Part shown: positions 43,163-54,425 of the stretch, piece by piece
How the letters are laid out: the number at the start of each line of letters is the position of its first letter
Numbering within the stretch: position 1 is the first letter of the stretch
Assembly (NCBI GenBank): GCA_021234155.1
Contig: JAJEKV010000002.1
Coordinates: 10,280,725 to 10,344,724, forward strand
Direction: 5' to 3'
Length of the DNA: 64,000 bases
From: Isoetes taiwanensis
Taxonomy: Eukaryota; Streptophyta; Lycopodiopsida; Isoetales; Isoetaceae
Notes under the pieces: model-generated
Told to the model about the DNA's origin: nothing
Database searches by the model: none
What the model saw: the letters and a program-made list of their open reading frames with translations, nothing else
Program-made: the position numbers and the translations under genes

Positions 43163-45091
43163 CTAAGTTGTGGGCTTGCCCAACACTTCCCACACTGACT
43201 TTCCAGGGTTGATAAGGGCATCAATCACTTGTTGAAGATCAGGCTCACCTGAAACTTGAGGGCCTGATTCTGCATTTTCTTCAGAACACACTTCGATAGG
43301 TGTGGTGTCATGATTGAGACTGCTTCCTGCATCTTTCACAGTGCTACTTCTTGTTCTCTTTCTTGTAGTAGCCTGAACAACTTCTTTGCTATCCTGGTGC
43401 TTACCCCTCTTTGTTCTTCTTTGTGCTTAATCCTGGTAGTAATACGCCTGCTGCTCTCTCTTTGTACTTGGGTCCCATAGGCCAGTTGGTCTCCGTGGAC
43501 GATAAAATCATATTCTATTCTTTTGGCAAAAATTCACCCAAGTTGCCATCATCCAATGGAATTACTCCCTCAACTTCCTTAAGTTCTTCGGTGTGTACAC
43601 TCGGGTCTATTGTTTTTTCCACAACTTCTGCTGTGTTTACAACTGGCGCTGTGTTTACAGCTTCTTCTATAGCTTCTTGGACAGCTTCTTGGACTGGTGG
43701 TGGTGGTTCTGCTGTTACATTCAAATCAGTCACAATTGATTGTACTCCTATAGGACTTTGCAGGTGTTGTGCATCTTCAAATGAAACCATTGTCCTTCTT
43801 TGAACCCTGTAGTGTGAGACCTCAATTGCAGGACGGATTAACACATCCTTTTTTGGTGTACTATTTGAAGCACCTCCAAGATGGCCAAAACCTAGCTCGT
43901 CAAATACACCTTCTGGCACCTTTCCAGGGCAACCATGAATACATTGTCCTCCTCTCAACAATGAACAACAAGTTATATGATACTCATGTTGGCAATTCAG
44001 TGCTAAACTTAACCTGTAAGCTTTAGTGAATTCCAGACCACATGCTGAACATGTATAAAATGGATCTTGCACTAACAACTTATCTCGTATAATAGTAGAG
44101 ATGCTAAATGTTGCTTTCGGCTTCCACAAATTGTTTATGTAGAAATCACGAGAGTCTCTCGTTCTTCTTCGAGAACTTTTAACTCCTCAAGTTTGATTTT
44201 ACATTTGACCTCGCTCATTAACGGATGTAGGGTTCATTGCTTTTTGTACCTTGTTCACATGCCAAGTTTCCATCTCGGCCGGTCCGCTCCAAATCTTTAA
44301 TTTACGCCTCCAACGCCGCAGTTTGGATTAAGCGAACTCCTCCCTGTTTTGTAGCCAAATCATTTGTGGCCTGTCTTAAATTGTTCTCGGTCTCTTCCAA
44401 CATCATTTTTTGTAATTCGGAGGCCTTCTCATTGCCTTTCAGCTCACTTCCCTCTTGCTTCCAAGTTCTTTGTGATAAGTAAAACTGATTTTCCAATCTC
44501 TGTCTTTGCATTCTCTAAAGGTTTTATGTTTTCATCACATGCACCGATCTCATTTGATCCAATTGCCACCTTTGGCTTTGCCTTCATTTCAGTTTTCCTA
44601 ACATGTGCTACAACATCACCCTCTGTTTTTACTTGTCTATTGTTGTGGTATCTTTGGCATTACCGCAAAAATGCAGCCCAGTTTACTTTGTGTTCCTCGG
44701 GTGCAACTATTGATCTAGTGCAATTTTCAAACGCAAAAAGCAAGGGCGGTTGCTTTCTTACTTCTTTGTTGTGACAATTCTTGTAGATTTTTCTACAGAG
44801 TGTTTCCAACTTCTCTTGAAGATGCTCCTTTGCACAGTGCCATTTTATCTTTCCCTTGTTCAACTTCTTTGTCCAAACAGATTCCCAATCTCGATCCGTG
44901 ACATTATTTTCCAACCAAGTTTCTTCCTCGTGGGGCTTCACCTCCGAATTGCACAGACCTCTGATGCTGTGAAAATCATCCACGCTCCATGCCTCCATCA
45001 TCAACAGTGAAACACTGATCTGAGTTTTCGCGCCCAGGGGAAAAGGAGGGAGAATGGTGTGACGGGCTTCGACGTCCGCGAGTTTCAGCAC
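43163..45091 (-). pseudogene. RING-H2-like coiled-coil gene of the outer element
   Basis: The minus strand starts at 45091 or, more plausibly, at the internal Met 44998 (MEAWSVDDFHSIRGLC). The N-terminal block KLETLCRKIYKNCHNKEVRK then EHKVNWAAFLR matches ELTDLINKVYQKKLVNHEVR then EYLVNWASF of the inner gene. A broken coiled coil follows (44511-44302). The zinc site (about 44055-43930) has C-x2-C-x15-C-x-H-x2-H-x2-C-x8-C-x3-C. Then come an Ala/Val/Glu/Pro-rich tail (to 43515), a LINE scrap, and a C-terminal part (VVQATTRKRTRSSTVKDAG to LGKPTT) ending at about 43163. Frameshifts near 44660 and 44300 and the insertion make it a pseudogene. Its start lies only 55-150 bp from the right TIR. Confidence 0.65.
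43420..43516 (+). mobile_element. LINE 3'-end scrap inserted in the RING-like gene
   Basis: Reads CTTGGGTCCCATAGGCCAGT, then GGTCTCCGTGGACGATAAAA, then a TATTCTATTCT tail, the 3' UTR end of the LINE family at 5218, 8693 and 23663. Only about 90 bp, an extreme 5' truncation. Confidence 0.8.
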
Positions 45092-45119
45092 TTAAAGTGC
45101 TTAAACGCTTCGCCAAAAG

Positions 45120-45146
45120 TTGTACCCCACTAGCGATTTTACACCC
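45120..45146 (-). repeat. Right terminal inverted repeat of outer element
   Basis: On the minus strand it begins GGGTGTAAAATCGCTAGTGG. The partner is 30230-30256, and ATGA follows at 45147-45150. Confidence 0.8.
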
Positions 45147-45150
45147 ATGA

Positions 45151-46262
45151 TGGCACCGTCCTTGATGTGCAGCTTATGCAGTGGCATGCTAGAAGGGGTC
45201 AGGTGGTTGATGAACTCGATTGGGAAGTCCTTTGTAGCATCTTCGCCTTCTGCAATGATGGCATCTACGCTTGTATATATATGGAGTTATCCATTCAACC
45301 TTAAGAGGACCTTGTCAGATCCTCAGCGTGTCTTCATTCTTTGGTGTCAGGATGGCCTTGTCATACAACATGTGCACATTTGCCTTCGTTATTTCCTTGC
45401 CGAAGATGCTGTCAATCAAGTCGTTTTCTACAACACATTCTTCGGGTATCTCAACCAAGTCGCGGTCGAGCCCTGGCTCATTATTAATCCGTTCTCCGTT
45501 GCTGAGACATAGCAGCCAATTTGGCAGATGACTAGGTAGTCGGTGTACTGTGTGGAGTTGCCGTGTATCTTGAAGCCATATAGCCTCCACATGGATTCAG
45601 CTGCGGAGACGTATCTCGTATCAAGGTACTGCCCCACCTCGTCCCAATTGAATGTGGATGTGGATTCCCCCTGTCGGTTCTACAGTGACCTTGATGGATG
45701 CTCGATCATGCCCTTTGTGGATGTACTTGTAGATATACTTTACGCTCCCGACGCTGAAACAATGCTCTACATTGATATTGTTCCTCGTATTTTTCAAGCA
45801 GCCATCGATTATGGGGATCCATCTGTTGTCAATAGGCATGTTGCCCCTCATGAAGTGGCCTGTATCTCGTTTTCTGCACTCTGGGTAGCCATTTACACTG
45901 ACTTTGGTATTGTCATTAAATGTCTATGGAAATCCCTTTGTGCATTCCTTCATTGGGCTGCCTTCCTTGGCTTGCATGCAAGGTGCGTTTGGGTTGAAGG
46001 CCCCGCATGGGCCGTGGACCATATGCTTGATGACGATCTCTCGCAGGTTGGGGTTTTTTGGGCCTGGCACCTCAGCACTCATGATGTTGTCAATGGCGTC
46101 GCCATCCCAGATTTTGTCGTCTTGTTCGAGAATCATGAGAAGGTGGCAGTGTGGCAAGCCTCGTTTTTTGAAACTCTATCGTGTAAGTGTGCGCCTTCAC
46201 CTTGCCCAAGATATCATTTTCGAAGAGGTCATGAAAGAACGCTTTGAGCTTTGTATAAGAAA
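45151..46262 (-). pseudogene. Helitron Rep C-terminal part fused to helicase segment
   Basis: From high to low coordinate on the minus strand: FHDLFENDILGKVKAHTYTI, then MPHCHLLMILEQDDKIWDGD (PHCHLL is the HUH-type two-His motif of Rep), CGAFNPNAPCM, KYIYKYIHKGHDRA (the YY region of the Rep nickase), YLDTRYVSAAESMWRLYGF and LHTVHRLPSHLPN. Then directly comes helicase sequence, LSNGERINNEP, NDLIDSIFG and LTPKNEDTLRI, and LHKLHIKDGAI up to the TIR insertion. The large middle of the helicase (Walker motifs) is missing. Frames shift at several points. Rep proteins nick and rejoin DNA in rolling-circle-like transposition. Confidence 0.88.
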
Positions 46263-46840
46263 ATTACATGTTTATTTTCCATCTTGTAGGAAATTATATC
46301 TTGGTGTTTTTTATTTTGCAGGAAAATTGCATGTTGGTTCTATTCTTGTAGGAAAGTGTAGGCTAAAAAAGATTCATGAGGTGTAGGAATTTTTCTTGGA
46401 ACATTTAAAATATTTCCTGAACCAAGGGAAGGGTGAACAGGCACAGGAAAATGGGTTAGAGGAAAAGGGTGAAGAAAGAGAAAAGGGAAGTGAAAAAAAG
46501 AGCATGAGGAAAGAGAAAAGAAAAAAAAAAAAAAAGGGGGGGAGGGGAAGAGAGAAAGGGGTACATGAAAAATGCAAAGAGGAAAGATGTGGGATTGGAA
46601 AAGGCAAAGGGAAAGGGGGAAGGAAAGGAAAAAAAAAGACATGGAAAGCGGAGGGCAAAAAAAGGGTATGAACAAGCTAGAAAAGGAAAAAGAAAAGAAG
46701 AAAACATATAAAGAAAATAAGAAAAAGACAAAAGGAAAATGGTAAAAGTGGGGTAGAGCAATAGCATACCCTCTTATTGTTACAATATATCAATTACAGG
46801 TTCTCAGCTTATGCCCAGCAATGTTGGGCACCGTTCCTAG
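46263..46840 (+). mobile_element. 3' part of a plus-strand purine-tract Helitron
   Basis: A/G-rich tract 46390-46760, then the hairpin GCCCAGCAATGTTGGGC and CTAG (46837-46840) followed by T. No 5' end precedes it. The junction at about 46262 with the minus-strand Rep gene is abrupt. GAAAATTACATG/TTGTAGGAAA-like short repeats lie at 46258-46360. Confidence 0.7.
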
Positions 46841-47171
46841 TAAATTTGACTAAAATTCTGATATCATTCTAACTATTGGTTTGACTATTAATCTGACGCA
46901 GCATCTGACTGATTGTCTGAACTGACTAATAAACTGAGTAATTGCCCTTTATTCGTCAGGACATTCGTCATACACGATATCTATTATAGTTTCTATAGCA
47001 TAGTTCCTTCAGAAGTCCAATGTTCTAAAGTCCAATTTTGTCATTTTTAACAAAGAATCGTAGACCCTCCATTGCAAAGAGAAAAAGGGGTTGGTGGTAG
47101 ATTTTGTGTTTATCTAGATGTTCTTACTACAAATTGTTTCTCCTATCACATAACTTCAAACTCAAAAGCAA
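46841..47171. other. Gap between Helitron parts
   Basis: A/T-rich. About 47075-47110 could encode a degenerate gypsy RT motif (KKGVGGRFCVYLD on the plus strand), too short to claim. Nothing else is seen. Confidence 0.25.
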
Positions 47172-48048
47172 TCTTTACATTATAAAGTTTTGGCGTATGT
47201 CATGAATCAAACCCTAATTTGGACGGTTGAGGTCATCTGATTGCATCCGAAGACCGAGATTTATCGCACGACTTCCCACCACCGTGATTGACCATGCTTT
47301 GATCTCTTAAGAGGAAAGGGAAAGGGAAAGGGAAAGGGAAAGAGGAGGAGAAAAGGGCAAAATGAAAGGCAGAAAGGCACGGATAAAAGGGAAAGAAGGG
47401 GAAAGGGAAGGAGCACGAAAAAAGAGAAAGAAAAAGAAAGAAAGAAAGGGAAGGAAAAAAGGACATTACGAAAAGGAAAAGAGGGAACGGGTGAGAACAC
47501 GAGTAAAAGCAAAGGGGAAGAGGAAAAGAATAGAGAGAAAGAAAAGGAGGAGGAAAGGGAAGGAAAAAAGGAGGAGGGAAAAGGACAAAAGAGGAGGAAA
47601 GGGAAGGAAAAAAGGTACGGAAATATAGGGAAGGGAAAAATGGCACTGGAAAAAATGATAAAGAAAAAAGGATATGAGAAAAGCGAAAGAGAAACGGAAA
47701 AGGAAAAGGGAGGGGGAGAGGGGGAAATGGAAGGGGAAATTGATACTGGAAAAAGTGGAAGAGAGAAAGGGCTGGGAAAGGAGGAAAAGGGAAGGCAAAA
47801 AGGCCATCGAAAAAGGAAAGCGAAAGGGGAAAGGGAAGCGAAGCCAAGGAGAGTGGAGCAGAGGGGAGGGGAGAAAAGGAAAAAGGAAAAAAGGTAAAAG
47901 GAAAAAGGGAAGGGAAATGGAAAGGAGAAAAAAGGGAATGAGGGATTAATAAGGGTAAAATAGGAAAATATGAAGGGGAGGGGAGGGGAACAAAAAGGAA
48001 GAGAAAAGAAAAAAAAGGAAAATCATGGAATAGAAAAATGGAAAAGGA
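47172..48048 (+). mobile_element. 5' part of a purine-tract Helitron, joined to gypsy copy B
   Basis: Starts TCTTTACATTATAAAG at 47172, then the family subterminal segment (AAACCCTAATTTGGACGGTT, then TTTATCGCACGACTTCCC), then 47310-48030 almost pure A/G. It ends abruptly at 48048/48049 where gypsy integrase sequence begins. No 3' end. Confidence 0.7.
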
Positions 48049-48398
48049 ATCGGCAAGGCTGCATACCGTTTGGAATTGCCTATTGATGCCAAGGTCCATA
48101 ATATATTCCATGTTAGCAACTTACGCAAGTATCTCAGTGATCCATCACATATACTGCCGCAGGATAATTTGGTTGCAGTAGAAGAGACACTCGCAGTAAA
48201 GCCACAAACAATTTTACTAGGGTACTGAGGAATCGCACCATCGAGAAATACCTAGTGCAATGGGCAGGATATCCGCAAGAAGATGCGACATGGGAAGACG
48301 CTGACATTGTTCACATATCCTTCAAGAAGTTATATCCGACCTTTCCCATAACTCATGAGGTATTACAAGGTGAGAATATAACGAACCCAGTGGCTTAA
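48049..48398 (+). pseudogene. Gypsy integrase C-terminus and chromodomain (copy B)
   Basis: Homologous to 134-478 of copy A. It keeps ADIVHISFKKLYPTFP, which copy A has shortened. Same frameshift before the chromodomain. The copy is cut at 48049 by Helitron sequence and at 48398 by the LINE, and continues at 56136. Confidence 0.85.
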
Positions 48399-48420
48399 AA
48401 CTCGGGAGGCTGATATATAC

Positions 48421-50450
48421 ATGGCAGTATGCTACTTTGCACCAAGCAATGCAAAAGTCTATGATACACATAATCTGGACCGAGATGATCCATTTGGCAG
48501 CCTTTGCTCAGATGCCTTACAATTCTGCACTATGGGTGAAGTGTTTCTGATGGGAGATTTTAACGCACGAACGGGCAGCCAACAATGCAAGACATTTGAA
48601 GACCTCTCAGATGTCTTTCTAGATGAAATTGTAGACCCATGTTTTAACAGATCCTCTGAGGACAGTTGTTCGAATAGCACAGGAGACGCCTTGCTAGATG
48701 TAGATACTGCATGCCATCTAAAAATTTTGAATGGGATAAACATGTTCCCCCGAGCAGGTAATTTCACATGCATCAACCATGCAGGTGCTAGCATGGTAGA
48801 CTATGTATTGGCAAAAAGCCTGAACTATGTACAAGATTTTTTTATAGGAGAGAAGATGATAGAGTCCGACCATAAACCGTTACATCTGGTACTTAAGGTT
48901 CAGACCCAACATAATCTGTAGCAAGTGTGCTTTGCTCCAAGGCTGAAACTAAACTATTATATCAGCGATTCTTACAAGAAATGCATAGAAGGGAGACTCA
49001 TGATTTCACTGAATCAAGTAATATATGCGTAGATGCTCAAAATTTCGCTGATCAGCTACTGGCTGCTGCCAAAGACATCTTCGGAATCTCCAAAAGATGC
49101 TTGCAAGGGAGACCTTGCAATGGTTGGTGGGATGTAGATTGCCAAACTACCAGCAAATTGTATCTGTAAACCAGCCTGGTATAAAAAGCTCCTCAGGAGC
49201 AAGAAACGCACCTTCTATAAAAAAAAGGCAGATGGCATTAATAGAACAGTTTATGAAAAAGCCCAAGACTTTTTGGAACTTGCTAAAAGGTAAAGCTGAT
49301 CAGGCTATTTTAGGCACGGATGATCTGCTGAAATTGGTCAGAGACATCTATGAAATAGATGGTCCAGGGGGATGCCCATTAAAACCACAGACATGGATAT
49401 TTTCACAGAAGATGAAGTTGCAGAAGTAATAGGAAATATGGCTAATAATAAAGCACAGGACATAGATGGCATATGTGTGGAACTGCTTAAATGGGGAGGC
49501 GAGAGGACACTAGATATCCTCACAAAATTAGTCAACTCATGTATCAGCCGAGGGATGCCAATCAGCTGGAAGATCAACCGTGTCCATCCCATACATAAGT
49601 CAGGGGACAGAACTGTTGCAACCAATTATAGAACCATTTTAATTGGAAGCACCTTCTCAAAGATTTTAGGAGGACTGCTAGAGAGGAAGATAAGCATCTG
49701 GGCAGAACAAGAAGCAAGACGTTCCCCCTTCCAAGCAGGATTCCGAAAGGAGCACAACACACTTGATCATGCACTTACACTACGGGTACTGAGATCGAGA
49801 AAGCCAAATCTCCTAATACTGCACTCTATGTTGCCTTCATTGATTTTGCAAAGGCCTTTGATACAGTCTCACGAGAAAAACTAGGTGAACGAATGGAATC
49901 CATAGGGGTTCCTCGTTGTGGCCAATAAGAAACATGTCCTTCAGACACATCTACGTGGCTTGGAGTCATTATGTACAGCAAAAGGTATGAAGGTCAATCT
50001 GGCCAAATCAAAGATAATGGTATTTGGAACAATATACAGACCGGTTTTTACCTATCAAGGCCAGGAACTTGAGACAGTAGACTGTTATAAGTACCTGGGA
50101 ATAGACTTTTCATCCAAGTACAAATGGAAAGAGTGCATTAAACGCCGTGTTACAGGAGGGAAGGCAGCATTATATGGCATGCTCGCGAAGTGCAGCAGAG
50201 CATCTCTTACTAATTGGGGGCTCAAAAAGGTTCTATTCAAAACTCTGGTCCAGACCGTACTCCTCTATGGCGCACCCATTTGGGGGCCAAGTATTTCCTC
50301 CAGGTTATGGCAGCAGGTTGAGTCTATCCAGAAAATATTTATTCGAGAGGAGCTAGGCATCAAAACCCAGACCCCGTATGCCATTATGTTGGCAGAGACA
50401 GGATTGTTTCCGATGGAGCTAGAAGCACTCTTCCAGGCAATTAACTTTGT
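48421..50450 (+). pseudogene. LINE ORF2: endonuclease and RT with internal deletion
   Basis: The endonuclease C-terminal half shows FLMGDFNARTG, SMVDYVLAKSLNYVQDF and SDHKPLHLVLK. The RT region shows MDIFTEDEVAEVI, ELLKWGGERTLDILTKLVNS, VHPIHKSGDRTVATNYRTI, PFQAGFRKEHNTLDHALTLR and FIDFAKAFDTVS-type text. At about 49905-49920 it jumps straight to HVLQTHLRGLESL, so the GVKQGCPLSP and YADD catalytic blocks are deleted. The thumb and later part runs to 50450 (TLVQTVLLYGAPIWGPSIS). Several shifts. A comparison with the antisense copy makes the deletion clear. Confidence 0.85.
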
Positions 50451-50494
50451 AAATAATAATAATAATTAAATCGAGCTTCGTGAGACCCAAAAGG

Positions 50495-53400
50495 TCATGA
50501 AGCTAAATGTACATCTACTGATTTCAAACTTTGCAATACTAGTTCACGATGAGTTTCTATTTTTAACATAAAAATACCCAGCTTCAAAGGCTCTATTTGC
50601 AATAAAGTAAAAAAATTCTGGAAATTTTCTTGACTGATCTCAAAATCATCGCGTATCTTCTGGTAATGAGGACAATATAAAAAGACATGTTCCTCATCTT
50701 CAATGTGTCCCATGTCACAAGAACAAGTTCGATCTTCTCTTAAAATCCCTTCCCAACGACCTGTCTCAACCCGCAACTGGTGAGAACCCAGTCTATATCG
50801 TGCAATCACCTTCCTAAGCCATGGTTGCGCCCGTAAATACTCTTGTTCCATATACACAAGCATGGGATTAACCTCCATCAGGTAGAAATTCATCTTGGTC
50901 CCTTTTTCCCGCCACAACCTCTCAATTACCTTAGATTGCACTATGTCCCTGACACCTGCATCAGAATCCGGCCAATCTTGTACATCCAACCCCCATTTGC
51001 TTGTCCATGTTTTAACATCAGAGAACCATCCATTCCCAGAAGACATTTGCATTCCTATGTATGGAAGCCTGCCATCGTCCAAGCTCTGAATCCGATTAAT
51101 GTACGTAATTGTCTGGCACAAGGCCTCCGCCTCTAGTGGGAGCATTCCAACCTCTGATAAGATCATTGCATAAGGCACCTGTTTCTTGACTCCCAATTCC
51201 TCCCGCAAAAACAACTTAAGAACCCCCTCTATTTTGCTCCAGAGCTTTCCGGAGATAGATGGCCCCCATATGGGAGATCCATAAAGCACAACCGTTTGAA
51301 CCAAGGTTCGAAAAAGCATTTTACGCAAGTGCCATGTTTGCAAACCTGCCTTATGACATCTCCTCAGCATGCTATATAGTGCCGCTTTACCTCCTGCTAT
51401 TCTCTTCATGATGCACTCCTTCCAACTGTAATTAGAGCTAACCTCTAAACCCAAATATTTGTATGTATCAACTACCTCCAATTTATCTTTCCCATAAAAG
51501 AAGTCTGTTTTTGCCACAGTCCCAAAAATCATGCATTTCGTTTTTGACATGTTTACCTTCATACTCTGATCTTTAGAGAACAGCTCCAAGCTATCTAGAT
51601 GTACTTGTAGGCCCATTGGATTTTCTGAAATAAGAACCACATCGTCAGCATACATCAATAACTGAATTAAGTAGTTACCAAGAGGCGCCCCTGTTTGTCC
51701 TCTCATACGTATCCATTCTTCTAAAGAATCAATGTAAAGCCCAAAGAGCGTCGGCGACAAGGGGCAACCTTGTTTCACACCAATTGTACTTTTGATTTCA
51801 TCTGGAAGTTTTACTGAAACTTTTGCAATGACCTCTTCATACAGTTTTGCGACCGCACCTCGGAAGGATGCCGGGATACCTAATCATTCCATTCTTTCCT
51901 GCAATCCCTCCCTTGGAACGGAATCAAATGCCTTTGTGAAATCAATGAAGGCCAAATACAACGCTTTTCTAGGATGTTTTGCCCTCTCAATAAGGCAGCG
52001 GAGTGTCATGATATGGTCATAAGTACTGTGGTTCCTTTGAAAACTAGCCTGACATACTGCTCTCTTGCCCTTTTCCTCTGTCAAGTCACTTATTTTACGT
52101 TCAAGTAAACCACCAAAAACTTTTGCAAACACGCTACTAACCATAATTGTGCGGTAGCTGTGTACATCATGCTTATCACCTGATTTGAAGATAGGTACTA
52201 CCTTGCAAACTTGCCATGCTCTAGGAAAACCTTCTTTAACTGCTCTATTCAAGACTGCAGTTAAACATGAGATCATACAATCCCCTCCCCATTTCAATAA
52301 TTCGGCTGAGAGCCCATCTATGTCTAATGCTTTACCATTAGACATTGTCCGCAGGTAATCCTGTACCTCTGATTTGGTGAATAGATCTTCATGCACCTCA
52401 ATTTCTTTCATGGCAGTAGCCCCAGGAACATAATAAACTTGCCGGACAAATTCCAGCAACTCACCTACATTTAAAGCCATATGATCATGATCCAATTGAG
52501 TGGTAGCCCAAAATCTCTTGGGCTCTTCTTCTAACATTGCCTCTAGCTCCAATTGACGAGTTCGCTGGAAAGATCTTTTCTTCCTCTTCAAAAACTTCTT
52601 ATACCAGCTCGGTTTAAATTTCAGACCTTTTGGCAAAGATTTCTGCATCTCTGAGCACTCCAGATCCCACCAGGATTTAGACCGCTTTGCTGACCTATAC
52701 TTCGTCATTCCAAAACTCTGTTTGGCAGCACCCAAAATCGCATTGGTTAGCACCATTGCATCAATTTCAGTCCCGCTCTCTACCAAGCTTTCAATTTGCC
52801 TTTCAAAGCTTTCTTGATATAGATGTTTCATTTTATAATTCAGCTTGATTCTAGGAACAAATTCCTTGCTAGCAGCCTGTTTTCGCAGCCTTACATTCAA
52901 AGAGAAACATAGAGGAGCATGGTCGGACTCAAGCATCTTATCCATGATCTGAAAATCTTGAACTACATCCATTTTCGGAGGTGCGAGTAAGTAATCAACT
53001 ACACTATTGCCTTGCCATGAGAAGTATGTTGCAGTCCCTGTTTTGGGGTATTGAGGTATGCCATTAAGAATTTTGAGGTTACAAATGCATCCTAGCTCTA
53101 ACAGGAAATCTCCCATCTGGTTTTTAACATCGTCTATAGAATCTCTGGCAAACTGGGGCTCCTGAACCTCATCTAACATAGGATCTCCTGCTGACAAAAA
53201 GGTTGCAGTTTGCAGCCTTTTTGTTCTGGCGTTAAAGTCACCTATCAATAATACAAGCCCTTTGGACTGATATTGTAATACCTGTGATGTTAAAGCATGC
53301 AATGGGTGCTCTCTATCCATGTCATCTCGGGCATATACCTGCATATTTAATGGTGCAAAGTACAATCCAAGGAATATGGGCTGATCCAAAGCTTGTATCT

Positions 53401-53698
53401 TAATCCACATAAACTGATTGTGTTTTTGCTTCTGTTCTACAGTTATACATAGATCTAAATGTTTTCTAACATAAACTGCCATACCTCCAAAGCCTCGCCC
53501 TTTGCTTGTATCCTTGTAATTCCATACCGAGTCCAGCATAGTGAAGCCATCAAGATCTGGCAATATGCTTCCCTGGTGCTGCCAAGTTTCCATGAATGTT
53601 ACCACATCTGCATTTCTCCACAAATCAATTGTAGCATCTGCTTTGGCTTGATTTAAGCCATGCGCATTCCAGGCTAAGACCTTTAGGGTCTCGCATCC
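50495..53698 (-). pseudogene. LINE ORF2, full length, one premature TGA
   Basis: One frame from 53698 to 50495 is broken only by TGA at 51884-51886. Endonuclease: TLKVLAWNAHGLNQ, TFMETWQHQG, VLLIGDFNARTKR, SVVDYLLAPPKMDV and SDHAPLCFSL. RT: DIDGLSAELLKWGGD, VVPIFKSGDKHDVHSYRTIM, IDFTKAFDSVPREGL, GVKQGCPLSPTLFGLYID and LLMYADDVVLIS (catalytic YADD near 51640). C-terminus: HQLRVETGRWEG, then CSCDMGHIEDEEHVFLYCPH, a C-C-H-C zinc-binding site. The first Met comes after the WNAH motif, so the frame has no suitable ATG of its own. Confidence 0.88.
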
Positions 53699-54425
53699 CT
53701 ATAACTTCCTTCGTCGCTCTGTTATGACAGCCTTCCCTCCCCTGTCCAAGAATGCAATGAATCCCTTATCTCGTGCTTCCTTCACTTTTGCAAATTCCTG
53801 TTTTCTTACCTCTTGTTGGGCGGGTGTCAGATCATAGTCCAGCCAGATCTTCTGGCCTTTTAGAGATGCACGGTGGTCTAGTACCCTGTCTCTGGCCCCT
53901 TTATCTGTAAACTTCACTAATATTGGTCTCACATGATAACCCGGCTTCCCAATTTTTCTGCAAGAGACTAGGTTTGGGGTCATGCAGATGCATTGTTTCT
54001 TGAAAGAAGTGGTCCAGAACTGCGTGAAGATCTTCATCCTGCTCCTCTTGTATTCCTGATATCTTCAAATTCTTGGAGCGGGCTTCTTGATCCTGTATCT
54101 CCATAGAGACAGATTCATGATGCAATTCCAATTGAGTCTTGGTTGCTGCAGCTACCAGACCCGACAGTTTCATTTCCAATTGGGAAATTATTTGATCAGT
54201 AGGCGGTTCAGCCTTGGCTTCTGTGTTTTTCTGGAGGGCTTCCCTCAGCTCGTTATTATGAACTCTTAGGTCTTTGTTCTGTATCAGAAGTTCATCCACA
54301 AGCAGCCGTAACTTCACCATTTCATTCTTGAGGTCCTGGAGCAACAGACGAATATCGGCATCTTCATCTGGATCTGACCCTGAAATCTTTTTTCTGTTTC
54401 CCATGTTTGTGTCAGACACAATCAC
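53699..54425 (-). pseudogene. LINE ORF1p: coiled coil plus RRM-like, one frameshift
   Basis: The first part (54425-about 53990) has a long coiled coil (IRLLLQDLKNEMVKLRLLVD, then ELLIQNKDLRVHNNELREAL) and then SKNLKISGIQEEQDEDLHAV, an RRM start. After a one-base shift near 53980-54000 the second part (to 53699) reads GYHVRPILVKFTDKGARDRV, then SLKGQKIWLDYDLTPAQQEV, like the C-terminal domain of animal L1 ORF1p. This trimeric RNA chaperone type differs from the DUF4283 ORF1 of the L1 at 10411. It ends at TAG 53699-53701, in frame with ORF2. Confidence 0.8.

Larger units (their letters stand above)
30230..45146 (+). mobile_element. Two-gene TIR DNA transposon (outer element), TSD ATGA
   Basis: Left end GGGTGCAAAATCGGTA; right end read inward GGGTGTAAAATCGCTA, followed by further partial similarity (CTGGGTAGCAG versus GTGGGGTACAAC). 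ATGA is duplicated at 30226-30229 and 45147-45150. Removing the element and one ATGA restores the helicase frame KDGAIIILLRNMNP, which fits the family spacing. It carries a transposase gene at the left (plus strand, 30555-33262) and a RING-H2-like gene at the right (minus strand, 43163-45091). Between them lie a putative Pack-type element with a neutral invertase fragment (33740-40920), a nested relative of itself (34833-40436), an acidic ORF and a HAD-like gene. Length 14,917 bp, about 7.7 kb without the putative nested load. Superfamily unassigned; the 4-bp TSD and GGG ends recall Sola. Confidence 0.85.
29620..46262 (-). mobile_element. Rep/helicase Helitron, split by a 14.9-kb TIR transposon
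   Basis: The 3' end is CTAG at 29620-29623 with the hairpin at 29631-29647. The helicase C-terminus (29779-30225) is continuous with the helicase middle part at 45151-45520 once 30230-45146 and one ATGA are removed. Rep sequence continues to 46262. Its 5' end is missing: at 46263 the sequence changes into a plus-strand Helitron 3' part. Rep is joined to the helicase end with a large internal deletion, so it was already defective. Confidence 0.8.

Noticed and set aside
30223-45152. A 6-bp TSD (ATGATG) for the outer element
   Set aside because: It fits too, but would leave one Ile fewer than the helicase family spacing and an extra A at the left end; the 4-bp ATGA matches the other three insertions.
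45543-46247. 234-codon plus-strand frame
   Set aside because: Shadow of the Helitron Rep gene, whose motifs are all on the minus strand.
47233-48111. 292-codon minus-strand frame
   Set aside because: Purine-tract artefact that runs from Helitron sequence into gypsy sequence.
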